A stretch of 24,459 bases of DNA from Burkholderiaceae bacterium (GCA_019428955.1 JAHYJF010000015.1:1-24459); one strand, 5' to 3'. Positions 1-10,048 are shown, counted from the stretch's first letter. Numbers and translations are program-made. The notes: a model not told the origin generated them from the sequence alone.

Positions 1-370
1 CTGCGAGTTCGACCTGCCCTCTTATTTCGCCTGGCAGAACCACTCGGCCGCCGATCGCCGGGCCGACATCAACGCCTGGGCAGGGCCGTTCCGACCAACC
101 GAAAGCGGCGTCGGAGTGATCCTGAAAATGTTGCGCGAGAGCGCCCAGCGTTCGCGCCAGAGAGCCGAAACCGGTTCGTACCAGCAACCTCTCGGCGGCA
201 AGACCTACCAGATGGTGCAGGTGCGAATCGACCCCGAACTCGGCGCGATCCCCGAGATCAGCGCCAACAAGTACCTGCTTTGGATCCGCTTCACCAGCCA
301 GGGCGGCGACCTGCGCCCCCGGCCCTTCGAGGGCAACGTCGAGTTCGACCTGGCACTCTGCAACCTATGA
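1..370 (+). CDS. zapD: Cell division protein ZapD (C-terminal half, 5' end outside the window)
   Basis: The frame is open from the left edge of the window to a TGA at 368-370 and gives about 122 residues. ZapD (formerly YacF/DUF1342) binds the C-terminal tail of FtsZ and bundles FtsZ filaments at midcell. I recognise it by colinear similarity to the C-terminal half of E. coli ZapD: an early C-x-FDLP segment, then a tryptophan-rich stretch, a helix reading ILKMLRESA where E. coli has VLDLIRQSA, and a closing IRF...F-x-L-x-C element. The GTG at 116 is internal and not the start. The gene is convergent with the Nudix/ThiE-like gene, and its last two codons overlap that gene's end. yacG, which usually follows zapD in proteobacteria, is not seen. 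No terminator is visible at the junction. Confidence 0.85.
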   Translation, partial: CEFDLPSYFAWQNHSAADRRADINAWAGPFRPTESGVGVILKMLRESAQRSRQRAETGSYQQPLGGKTYQMVQVRIDPELGAIPEISANKYLLWIRFTSQGGDLRPRPFEGNVEFDLALCNL

Positions 371-1333
371 GCTTGGGCCGGCGCTGGGCGGCCAGGCGCC
401 GCGCAGCATCGCCAGGCCGTGGGCCCCGGCGACTCGAGCCCGGGCCTCGTCACCTGGATTGACCCCTCCGAGCGCGAACGTCGGGATTTGCGTGCCGCGC
501 ACCAGAGCTTCGAAACCTGACCAGCCTAGCGCGCGGGCGCGGGGATGCGAAGCGGTCGGGCAGACCGGACCAAGCACCGCGAAATCGCACCCCAGCTCGG
601 CGGCACGCGCCAGCTCGCCGGCGTCGTGGCAGGACGCGCCCACCAGGGCTACCTGGGGGCGGGCGGCGAGGCTCGCCAACTGTGCGCTTCGGAGGTGGAC
701 CCCGTCGCAAGCGCTCCAGTAGTCGGGGAGGTGGGCGGAGTTCACCAGCAGGCGTGCGCCATGGCGCTGGCAAGTCTCCCGCACCCGGTAGAAGAGCGCC
801 TCGAAACGCTCCGGCGCGAGCCCGGGCTCGCGCAACTGGACCAGCCGCAAGCCCTGGGCGAGCGCGGTGTCGAGCCTAAGCAGAAATCCTTCGACGCCCA
901 GGGCGGCGGCGTTGCTGATCCCGTAGCGACCCGGCAGCTGCAGCATGCGCAACACCGGCAGTGCCGCCGGCAGCAGCGGGGCCAGCGCGACTCGCCCCGC
1001 CGGCTGCCAGCACAGGGCTTGGCCCTCGCGGCCGTGCGGTGTGCCGCTCCAGTTCCAGATGCGCTGGAAGTGCAACCGCACCCGGGCGTGCGAGTAGGAG
1101 TGTTCGCGCATCACCCAGGGATGCGAGGCGTGGACCTCGATGCCGAGCTCCTCGTGGAGTTCGCGCGCCAGGGCGTGCTCGACCGATTCGCCGCTTTCGA
1201 GCTTGCCGCCGGGAAACTCCCACCAACCGGCATAGGGCTTGCCGACCGGGCGCTGGCCCAGCAAGACTGCGCCATCCGGCCTGAACAACACGCCGACGGC
1301 GACGTCGACGAGCGCGCGCTGGTCGCTGCTCAC
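365..1333 (-). CDS. Nudix hydrolase with C-terminal ThiE-like domain (MutT/TMP-synthase-like fusion)
   Basis: A 322-residue two-domain protein. Residues about 8-130 form a MutT-type Nudix domain with a complete Nudix box at G43-I65 (GX5EX7REUXEEXGU, including R57, E58, E61 and E62), so nucleotide diphosphate hydrolysis, for example of 8-oxo-dGTP, is likely. Residues about 136-312 resemble thiamine phosphate synthase (QLREP, DGVHL, GASCHD, LGPV, ALGGV). Key ThiE positions differ, however: LREP instead of LR-x-K, VNS instead of VND, and TASH instead of T-x-TK. TMP synthase activity is therefore doubtful. This fusion is a known proteobacterial family. I chose the GTG at 1333 because it overlaps the stop of the ATPase gene (GTGA), which suggests translational coupling; an in-frame extension up to 1546 would lie wholly inside that gene. 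The stop overlaps the zapD end. Confidence 0.88.
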   Translation of the reverse strand: MSSDQRALVDVAVGVLFRPDGAVLLGQRPVGKPYAGWWEFPGGKLESGESVEHALARELHEELGIEVHASHPWVMREHSYSHARVRLHFQRIWNWSGTPHGREGQALCWQPAGRVALAPLLPAALPVLRMLQLPGRYGISNAAALGVEGFLLRLDTALAQGLRLVQLREPGLAPERFEALFYRVRETCQRHGARLLVNSAHLPDYWSACDGVHLRSAQLASLAARPQVALVGASCHDAGELARAAELGCDFAVLGPVCPTASHPRARALGWSGFEALVRGTQIPTFALGGVNPGDEARARVAGAHGLAMLRGAWPPSAGPSS

Positions 1334-2235
1334 CCCGGCCGGCGCCGCCGTGCGCGCCGCTGACCAGCCCAGTCGCGCGCGAACTGCCAGGCGACCCGCC
1401 CGGAACGCGAGCCGCGCTCGAGGGCAAAGCGCAGCGCCTCGGCGCGCGCCGCCTTTTGTTCGCGTACCCCGCAACCGAAATGCCCGAGCCAGTAATCGAC
1501 GATGCGCAGGTAGTCTTCCTGGGCGAACGGGTAGAACGACACCCACAAGCCGAAGCGCTCCGAGAGCGAGATCTTCTCCTCGGTGCTCTCGCCGGGGTGG
1601 ATCTCGCCGTCCTCCTGGTAACGCGCGTCGAGATTCTCGCGCATGTACTCCGGCATCAGGTGGCGCCGGTTGGAGGTGGCGTAGATCAGCACGTTTTCGG
1701 ACTGGGCGCTGACCGAGCCGTCGAGCGCCACCTTCAACGCCTTGTAGCCCGGTTCACCTTCCTCGAATGAGAGGTCGTCACAGAACACGATGAAGCGCTC
1801 GGGACGCTCGGCCACCAGCGCAACGATGTCGGGCAGGTCGACGAGGTCGTCCTTGTCGACCTCGATGAGCCGTAACCCGGAGTCAGCGTAGCGATTCAGG
1901 CAGGCCTTGACCAGCGACGACTTGCCGGTGCCACGCGACCCGGTGAGAAGCACGTTGTTGGCCGGCAGGCCAAAGACGAACTGACGGGTGTTGCGCTCGA
2001 CCGCCTCCTTTTGCTCGTCGATCTGGCAGAGGTCATCGATGGTGATGGTGGCGGCGTTGCGCACCGCGACCAGGTGGCCGTGGGAACCGAAGGCGCTGCG
2101 CTGGCGGCGCCATCGAAAGGCCCGCGCGCGCTCCCAGTCGGGTGGAGCCACCGACGGCAGCAGCGCGTCGACGCGAGCCAGCAGCCTCTCGAGGCGCGAT
2201 TGCAGCGAATCTTTGCCGTCGGCCATGGCGCTCAC
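1330..2235 (-). CDS. DUF815-family P-loop ATPase (AAA+-like)
   Basis: A 301-residue ATP-binding protein of the DUF815 family. The Walker A motif is GSRGTGKSS (about G99-S107), Walker B is FIVFCDD (D153, D154), and ATSNRRH (N189) fits sensor 1. The YMRENLD and SERFGLWVSFYPF segments after it are typical of the family. Its biological role is not established. It lies between argJ and the Nudix/ThiE-like gene, as in many betaproteobacteria. The stop overlaps the downstream GTG in the sequence GTGA, and its own GTG at 2235 overlaps the argJ stop in the same way. An ATG three codons in (2226) is an equally possible start, since neither has a strong ribosome binding site. It is cytosolic, with no signal peptide or membrane segment. 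Confidence 0.88.
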   Translation of the reverse strand: MSAMADGKDSLQSRLERLLARVDALLPSVAPPDWERARAFRWRRQRSAFGSHGHLVAVRNAATITIDDLCQIDEQKEAVERNTRQFVFGLPANNVLLTGSRGTGKSSLVKACLNRYADSGLRLIEVDKDDLVDLPDIVALVAERPERFIVFCDDLSFEEGEPGYKALKVALDGSVSAQSENVLIYATSNRRHLMPEYMRENLDARYQEDGEIHPGESTEEKISLSERFGLWVSFYPFAQEDYLRIVDYWLGHFGCGVREQKAARAEALRFALERGSRSGRVAWQFARDWAGQRRARRRRPG

Positions 2236-3461
2236 GAACGGTAGTCGGCGTTGATCGAAACGTAATCGTGCGACAGGTCGCAGGTCCAGACGGTAGTCGC
2301 GGCGCTGCCGCGCCCGAGCAGGGCGCGCACCGTGATCTCGGCCTGCTTCATAACCCTCTGCCCGTCCTCCTCGCGATAGTCGGGATGCCGCCCCCCGGCG
2401 GTCGCGACGTGGACATCGTCGAGGTACAGGTCGATGCCATCGACCTCGAGGTCGTCGACCCCGGCGTAGCCGATCGCCGCCAGGATTCGCCCGAGATTGG
2501 GGTCGGAGGCGAAGAACGCGGTCTTGACCAGCGGCGAGTGGGCGATCGCGTAGGCGACCGCTGCCGCCTCGGTTTCACTGCGGGCTCCTTCGATGCGCAC
2601 GGTGATGAACTTGGTGGCGCCTTCACCGTCGCGCACGATCGCGGTGGCGAGATCGCGGGCCACGGCGGTGATCAGGGCACGCAGTTCTCCAGCTTCGGGA
2701 CTCGCCTCGTCAGCGACGCGTAGCGCCCCGGCGCCGGTGGCGACCAGTACGAACGAATCGTTGGTCGAGGTATCACCGTCAACGGTGATGCGATTGAAAC
2801 TCTCATCGGCTGCCTCCTGCACCCAGCGCTGGAGCAGTTTCGGCGCGATCGCCGCGTCGGTGGCGACGAAACCCAGCATCGTCGCCATGTTGGGCCTGAT
2901 CATCCCGGCGCCCTTGGCGATGCCCGTGACACTCACCTGGGCGCTGCCAATCGTGGCCTGGCGCGACGCCACCTTGGGAATGGTGTCGGTGGTCATGATC
3001 GCCTCGGCGGCTTGCGCCCAGTTGTTCGCGGCGAGATCGTCGAGCGCCGCGGGCAGTCCCGCGACCAGGCGTTCGAGCGGCAGGTGCTCGAGAATCACCC
3101 CGGTCGAGAACGGCAGGATCGCACTCGGCTCGCAGCCCAGTAAACCGGCCAGATCGACGCACGTTTGCCGGGCTGACGCCAGGCCCTGGGCGCCGGTGCC
3201 GGCGTTGGCGCAGCCGGTATTGACCACCAGAGCGCGAATCGCTCCGGCGCTGGCCACGAGATGCTCGCGACACACTATCACCGGCGCGGCACAGAAACGG
3301 TTGCGGGTGAACACCCCGGCGGCGCGTGCGCCCTCAGCCATGTGCACTACCAGCAGGTCGCGGCGCCCGGGCTTGCGGATGCCGGCGCGGGCCGTGCCGA
3401 GTTCAAGACCGGCGACTGGGTGCAGTGCCGAAGGATCGGGAGCGGCGAGGTTGACTGGCAT
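2232..3461 (-). CDS. argJ: Bifunctional glutamate N-acetyltransferase / amino-acid acetyltransferase ArgJ
   Basis: A 409-residue ArgJ, full length for the family. It transfers acetyl from N-acetylornithine to glutamate, and in bifunctional forms also acetylates glutamate from acetyl-CoA, in the cytosolic arginine pathway. The self-cleavage and catalytic site is clear: KGAGMIRPNMATML at about residues 183-196, with cleavage predicted between A193 and T194 so that T194 becomes the N-terminal nucleophile. The C-terminus WTCDLSHDYVSINADYRS is typical. The ATG at 3461 has only a weak GGA-type ribosome binding site. It is the first gene of a three-gene unit with the DUF815 ATPase and the Nudix/ThiE-like gene. 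Whether it is mono- or bifunctional cannot be read from the sequence. Confidence 0.96.
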   Translation of the reverse strand: MPVNLAAPDPSALHPVAGLELGTARAGIRKPGRRDLLVVHMAEGARAAGVFTRNRFCAAPVIVCREHLVASAGAIRALVVNTGCANAGTGAQGLASARQTCVDLAGLLGCEPSAILPFSTGVILEHLPLERLVAGLPAALDDLAANNWAQAAEAIMTTDTIPKVASRQATIGSAQVSVTGIAKGAGMIRPNMATMLGFVATDAAIAPKLLQRWVQEAADESFNRITVDGDTSTNDSFVLVATGAGALRVADEASPEAGELRALITAVARDLATAIVRDGEGATKFITVRIEGARSETEAAAVAYAIAHSPLVKTAFFASDPNLGRILAAIGYAGVDDLEVDGIDLYLDDVHVATAGGRHPDYREEDGQRVMKQAEITVRALLGRGSAATTVWTCDLSHDYVSINADYRS

Positions 3462-3490
3462 CGTGATTGTTTCCGGGGGGCAAAGAACTC

Positions 3491-3496
3491 ATTCTA
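3491..3496 (-). promoter_or_regulatory. Candidate -10 element for argJ operon
   Basis: On the minus strand TAGAAT (consensus TATAAT) lies about 30 bases upstream of the argJ ATG. No convincing TTGACA-like -35 is found at the right spacing, so this is only a candidate. The same CTAGAATG string occurs upstream of the peroxiredoxin gene. A separate promoter for argJ makes sense because a candidate terminator and a gene relic separate it from secA. Confidence 0.3.
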
Positions 3497-3591
3497 GCGG
3501 CGCGAGCACCGCCAGCGCCAGCAACCGGGTCTCGAAGCGCCCTTGAACCAGGAACAAAACGGGGTCAGCTACGCCGGGATGCCCCCTTTGC

Positions 3592-4383
3592 TCAGGGCGG
3601 ATTGAAGCCGGGCATGATTTCGGCTCCGAGGTGCTCGCCCAGCCAGCCCCCCCACAAAGCACCCGGACCGGCGGGTATGACTATCAGCCAGCGCATGGTG
3701 CTGGTCATGCGACCCAACAAGCGCCTAGGCGTGACCGCCTGGCGAATGGCCAGAAAGTTGATGAAGATCAGCACGGCGCCAAGACCGAACAGGAACAACA
3801 TCAGGGCAAACGCGGCTACTCCCAGGGCATTGCCGGGTGCAAGTGCCAGCAGCAACCATCCAAGGCCGCAAATGCCAATGCCGGCACTGAGCGTAGGTCC
3901 CGGGCCAAAGCGACGACTGATGCGCTGCCCGGCCAGACTCGCAAGCACCGTCCCGGCCTCCAGTGCCACGTAGGACAGACCGACGGCTTGGGCCTTCAAC
4001 CCGAGTGTGCGGGTGGCAAACACGATTTGCACCACCATCGCCGACTGAAAGAACAACTGCCAGCTGCCGACTGCAACCGCGAGCGAGACCAGCAGGCGAT
4101 TAGCGGCGACAAAGCGCACGCCGGTCTTGAGGTAGCGCCAGAAGTCCGAATCCCGACCCTCGTCAGGACTCTCGTCGACGCGGATGCCGCGCAGGATATA
4201 GGCCGAGATCAGCAGCATCGCTGCATCGACCATCAGGGCCAAGGGCGCGCCCACGACCTTGATCAGCGCGCCGGCAAGACCTGGCCCCGCAACTTCGGCC
4301 CCCGACGAGGCCAGCGAGTTCTTGGCATGAGCCTCAACCAGGCGCTCGCGCGCCGCAGCCAAGTCTTCATTCTTCGCTACGCG
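3592..4383 (-). pseudogene. Relic of an MFS transporter lacking both ends
   Basis: An open stretch (4362-3592 from a TTG, about 256 codons, with an in-frame extension to a TGA just beyond 4383) matches the middle and C-terminal part of an MFS permease of the MFS_3/EntS-like type. It begins at the ERLVEAHAKN / EVAGPGLAGALI segment, which in relatives follows the first four or so helices, then runs through several hydrophobic helices and an RRLLGRMTSTMRW motif. The first roughly 130 residues are missing: only 36 bases separate the relic's upstream stop from the secA stop. The C-terminus breaks off after LGEHLGAE with a short unrelated tail, where relatives have one or two more helices. It has no plausible start or ribosome binding site. 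It lies between secA and argJ, which are usually neighbours in betaproteobacteria, so it looks like acquired and decayed DNA. A short expressed membrane protein cannot be excluded. Confidence 0.72.
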
Positions 4384-4394
4384 GCGCCTTGATC

Positions 4395-4413
4395 AAAACT
4401 TCGGGGCGCCGAA
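4395..4413 (-). terminator. Candidate Rho-independent terminator after secA
   Basis: Seven bases after the secA stop codon the minus strand reads TTCGG-CGCC-CCGAA, a 5-bp stem with a 4-base loop, followed by GTTTTG. The stem is short and the T run is only four bases, so this is a weak candidate. Its position directly after the stop supports it. Confidence 0.4.
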
Positions 4414-4419
4414 CCCCTT

Positions 4420-7206
<2,787 letters not shown>

Positions 7207-7274
7207 TGGGGTGGCTGGAACCCCCCAGGCTCACGACGCTTGGTGGGCCCTCTTCTCAGTTGGGCAAACGTCGA

Positions 7275-7301
7275 ATTTTATCACGCACGGCGCCTGGTCA
7301 G
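7275..7301 (-). promoter_or_regulatory. secA: Candidate sigma70-type promoter for secA
   Basis: On the minus strand CTGACC (4/6 match to TTGACA) and TAAAAT (5/6 match to TATAAT) are separated by 15 bases, about 70 bases upstream of the secA ATG. The -35 element overlaps the stop codon of the upstream peptidase gene. The spacing is shorter than ideal, so this is tentative. Read-through from the peptidase gene is the alternative. Confidence 0.35.
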
Positions 7302-8344
7302 CGCCGCGGGCCGCGGGCCAGCGATCCCCCGCGGGCCATGTCCCGGAGGTAGCGCATCGGGTCGCGGGGCTCGCCGCCGACGCGCACCTCGAAGTGCAGG
7401 TGCGCCCCGGTCGAACGCCCGGTCGTGCCGACTTCGGCGATCTTCCGGCCCTGGCGCACGATGTCGCCCGGCTGGACTAGTACCCTGTTCGCGTGGGCAT
7501 AGCGGGTGCTTACTCCGGATCCGTGGTCGATGTCGACCATCAGCCCGTAGGCCGGATGGCGCCCGGCGCTGGCCACGACCCCGGCCCCGGCGGCCAGGAT
7601 CGGGGTGCCAATCGGGGCTTTGAAGTCCAACCCCTCATGGATCGCCGACTTGCCGGTAAAGGGATCGCTCCGCCAGCCGAAACCGGATCCGACCGAGGGC
7701 TCGCGCAACGGCTCGCTGGTTGGCACCAGCTTGTTGGCTACGCTCTGGTAGAGCAGGTCGGACTCGAGCAGGCTCCACTGGTCGAGGCGCCGCTCCAGCA
7801 GGCTGGAGGTGCGCTCGATCTGGCGCCCCAGTTCGCCGAGCGAGTTCCCGGGGGCCGCCGGCAGGTACGGTCCGCCACTCCCCGCTGCCGCGGTGTCGGG
7901 CTCAGCCGGCGCGGCGGGCGCGGCTCCCGGCAACTTCTGCTGTTCCTTGCGGCTGCGCGGCACCCAGAAGTCGCGAGGCGTCGCCGCCGGTCGCACGCCT
8001 TCGGGGGTCTTCCAGCCGACGCTCTCAACCAGCCGGTCGCCGAGCGCATCCAGTCCCGCCAGTCGGGCCTGGAGCTGGCCAAGCCGCACGGCCAGCGCGT
8101 CGATGTTCTGGCGCACATAGTCGTCGTTGACCCCGGGTGACGGCGCCGCGATGCTGGCCCCCAGCCACGAACCCGCCAGGCTGGCGCGCAGGGAATCGGC
8201 ATTGCGCAGGGTCGCCCAGGACAGCAGGCCGGAGGCCAGCAGGAGCGCCAGGACCAGCGCCGCGCCGGCGGCTGCGAGCCGGCCGCGCGACAAGGTGATG
8301 GTGCGCGCCTTACTCAGCCGAGGATGGACCAGTATGATCTGCAA
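7298..8344 (-). CDS. Membrane-anchored M23 (LytM-type) metallopeptidase
   Basis: A 348-residue protein with a short cytoplasmic N-terminus, one transmembrane helix (about residues 23-46), a periplasmic helical region (about 75-110), an alanine/proline-rich linker (about 138-165), a second helical stretch (170-205) and a C-terminal M23 peptidase domain (about 215-330). The zinc site is complete: H236-x3-D240 in HEGLDF and H317 in HLHFE, with H284 and H315 at the catalytic positions. It is probably an active murein endopeptidase or a divisome amidase activator anchored in the inner membrane. The start is TTG at 8344, the only usable start after the in-frame TAG; a GGGAG lies 10 bases upstream. 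The gene stands directly before secA and is divergent from the dciA-like gene. Confidence 0.9.
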   Translation of the reverse strand: MQIILVHPRLSKARTITLSRGRLAAAGAALVLALLLASGLLSWATLRNADSLRASLAGSWLGASIAAPSPGVNDDYVRQNIDALAVRLGQLQARLAGLDALGDRLVESVGWKTPEGVRPAATPRDFWVPRSRKEQQKLPGAAPAAPAEPDTAAAGSGGPYLPAAPGNSLGELGRQIERTSSLLERRLDQWSLLESDLLYQSVANKLVPTSEPLREPSVGSGFGWRSDPFTGKSAIHEGLDFKAPIGTPILAAGAGVVASAGRHPAYGLMVDIDHGSGVSTRYAHANRVLVQPGDIVRQGRKIAEVGTTGRSTGAHLHFEVRVGGEPRDPMRYLRDMARGGSLARGPRR

Positions 8345-8399
8345 GCCGCAAGCACTCCCGCTCTGCTATCGTTGCGCTGGCAGGAGAAATACACCACCA
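8345..8399. promoter_or_regulatory. Divergent intergenic region between M23 peptidase and dciA-like gene
   Basis: Only 55 bases separate the two divergent start codons, so both promoters must lie here or inside the neighbouring genes. On the plus strand TGCTATCGT (8365-8373) could be an extended -10, but no -35 is recognisable. AGGAG at 8382-8386 is the likely ribosome binding site of the plus-strand gene. No operator-like repeat is evident. Confidence 0.35.
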
Positions 8400-8858
8400 A
8401 TGCAAGCAAGTGTTCCCAAACAAGTCCTGGACTGGCTCAGCGCCGAACCGGCCTATCGCAACGCGGCGGCGCAGATCGACACGCTCTTGCGCATCGAGGC
8501 CGCGCTCCGCAAGGCGGCGCCGGAACTGGCACTGGCAGTGGTCGCGATCGAGGGCGAAACCCTGATCGCGGCAACGAAATCGGCAGCGGCAGCGGCCAAG
8601 TGCCGCCAGCTCGAGCCGTCACTGCTGGCGGCGGTCCAGGAAACTACGGCCAAGGTTAATCGAATCCGTTTCCGGCCGCAACGCTCGAGCCGCAAGACCC
8701 TGCCCCCTATTGCACCGCGTCAGGCGATACCCGAGCGGGCGCTGGCAGCGTTCGCCGAGTTGGGCGCGGCAACCGGCGCCGGCCGCCGCTCGGCAACGTC
8801 CTTGCAGCGCGCGCTGACGCGGCTGGTCAAGAGGCAGCGGCTGGGACATTCCCGGTAA
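8400..8858 (+). CDS. dciA: DUF721 / DciA-like protein
   Basis: A 152-residue DUF721 protein. DciA proteins help load the replicative helicase DnaB in bacteria that lack DnaC/DnaI; this function is known for the family, not shown here. The N-terminal part (MQASVPKQVLDWL, then a helical region, then a beta-rich LALAVVAIEGETLIAA stretch) and the QETTAKVNRIRFRPQ strand fit the DUF721 fold. The C-terminal 50 residues are basic and probably disordered. I chose the ATG at 8400 because AGGAG lies at 8382-8386 and the family fold begins there; the longer in-frame extension to 8127 lies antisense to the M23 gene. It is the only complete plus-strand gene in the window and ends 14 bases from the convergent small membrane protein gene. 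The symbol rests on family membership. Confidence 0.75.
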   Translation: MQASVPKQVLDWLSAEPAYRNAAAQIDTLLRIEAALRKAAPELALAVVAIEGETLIAATKSAAAAAKCRQLEPSLLAAVQETTAKVNRIRFRPQRSSRKTLPPIAPRQAIPERALAAFAELGAATGAGRRSATSLQRALTRLVKRQRLGHSR

Positions 8859-8872
8859 GGGCCCGCCGCCAA

Positions 8873-9055
8873 CTAGGACAACAGCCGCTCGGCGATCAGG
8901 CCGGCGAAGAACACCAGACCCAGCAGGCAGGTCCCCAGCAGGGTGCGCAACGCCAGCCGCAGGTAGCGGCGCTCGCCGCTCGCGAGGTAGGCCACGCCGC
9001 ACCACAGCGCGACCCCCAGGCCGAGCGCGAAGACGACGCGCAGGAAGATGATCAT
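8873..9055 (-). CDS. Small two-helix membrane protein downstream of lpxC
   Basis: A 60-residue protein with two hydrophobic helices (about 4-24 and 35-55) separated by a short charged loop, SGERRYLRLA. Similar short proteins follow lpxC in betaproteobacteria, as far as I recall; their function is unknown. The ATG at 9055 is preceded by a good ribosome binding site (GGGAGG, 9060-9065 on the minus strand), which decides the start against the in-frame extension up to 9181 that would overlap lpxC. It is probably co-transcribed with lpxC, 37 bases upstream. Confidence 0.75.
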   Translation of the reverse strand: MIIFLRVVFALGLGVALWCGVAYLASGERRYLRLALRTLLGTCLLGLVFFAGLIAERLLS

Positions 9056-9092
9056 GGCGCCTCCCGGCGGAGCGGCTCGCGGCCCCCGCGGT

Positions 9093-10022
9093 TCATGCCC
9101 CGTTCCAGTCGTTGGCAAAGAGCCGCGGCGCGTTCTTGCGCTCGCCGAATGTGACCAGCTCGTAGTTGGCGGGGTCGGCAAAGAGGGCCCGCAGCAGCGC
9201 GTTGTTGAGCGCGTGCCCGGACTTGTGCGCGGTGTAGCTGGCCAGCAGCGGGTGACCGGCCAGATAGAGGTCGCCGATCGCGTCGAGCATCTTGTGCTTG
9301 ACGAATTCGTCGGTCGAACGCAGACCCTCGGCGTTGAGGATCCGGTACTCGTCCATCACGATGGCGTTGCCCAGGCTGCCGCCCTGCGCCAAGCCGCTGG
9401 CCCGCAGGGCCTCGACGTCCTGGACGAAGCCGAAGGTGCGGGCGCGGGCCACGTCGTTGACGAATGACGAGGTCGCAAAGTCGACCTCGACCTGCTGCTC
9501 GGTGGCATCGATCGCCGGGTGCGCAAACTCGATCGAGAAGCGGGCCCGGAAACCGAAGTGCGGCTCGAGCCGCGCCCATTTGTCGCCCTCACGGACCTCG
9601 ACCGCCTTGCGCACCGCGACGAAGCGCTTGGGCTCACCCTGTTCGAGCACCCCGGCGGACTGGATCAGGAACACGAACGAGCCGGCCGAACCATCGAGAA
9701 TCGGGATCTCAGGCGCCGTGACGTCGACGTAAACGTTATCGATGCCAAGCCCGGCCAGCGCCGCCATCAGGTGCTCGACGGTCGCAACCTGGGCGCTCGG
9801 GTCGTGACTGCCCTGCCCAGTGCTCAGCGTCGAGGCCATCCTGGTGTCTGTGACACGATCGGCGGCAGCACGAATCTCAACCGGCGGTTCGAGATCGGTG
9901 CGCCGGAACACCACCCCGGTATCGGCCGGGGCGGGTCGCAGGGTCAGCTCGACGCGGCGCCCCGAATGCAGCCCGACCCCGGTGGTGTGCACCTGCGCCT
10001 TGATCGTGCGCTGTCGCAGCAT
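9093..10022 (-). CDS. lpxC: UDP-3-O-acyl-N-acetylglucosamine deacetylase LpxC
   Basis: A 309-residue LpxC, the zinc deacetylase that catalyses the first committed step of lipid A synthesis at the cytosolic side of the inner membrane. Zinc ligands and catalytic residues are all present: E83 and H84 in VEHLMAAL, H243 and D247 in HKMLDAIGDL, and H270 in KSGHALNN. Each is shifted by five from E. coli numbering. The start MLRQRTIKAQVHTTGVGLHSG is typical. It lies 26 bases after the peroxiredoxin gene and is probably transcribed with it. Confidence 0.98.
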   Translation of the reverse strand: MLRQRTIKAQVHTTGVGLHSGRRVELTLRPAPADTGVVFRRTDLEPPVEIRAAADRVTDTRMASTLSTGQGSHDPSAQVATVEHLMAALAGLGIDNVYVDVTAPEIPILDGSAGSFVFLIQSAGVLEQGEPKRFVAVRKAVEVREGDKWARLEPHFGFRARFSIEFAHPAIDATEQQVEVDFATSSFVNDVARARTFGFVQDVEALRASGLAQGGSLGNAIVMDEYRILNAEGLRSTDEFVKHKMLDAIGDLYLAGHPLLASYTAHKSGHALNNALLRALFADPANYELVTFGERKNAPRLFANDWNGA

Positions 10023-10048
10023 CGCCTGGCAGTCCGCGGCTGCGCCGC

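Noticed and set aside
1334..1546. 71-codon upstream extension of the Nudix/ThiE-like gene
   Set aside because: It overlaps the DUF815 ATPase coding region in another frame, is arginine-rich without motif, and the GTG at 1333 makes a GTGA overlap.
2593..3546. 317-codon plus-strand open frame opposite argJ
   Set aside because: Antisense to ArgJ, whose cleavage site and C-terminus are unmistakable; serine/alanine/arginine-rich shadow protein.
8127..8399. Upstream in-frame extension of the dciA-like gene
   Set aside because: It lies antisense to the N-terminal part of the M23 gene; the DUF721 match starts at the ATG at 8400 with a ribosome binding site upstream.
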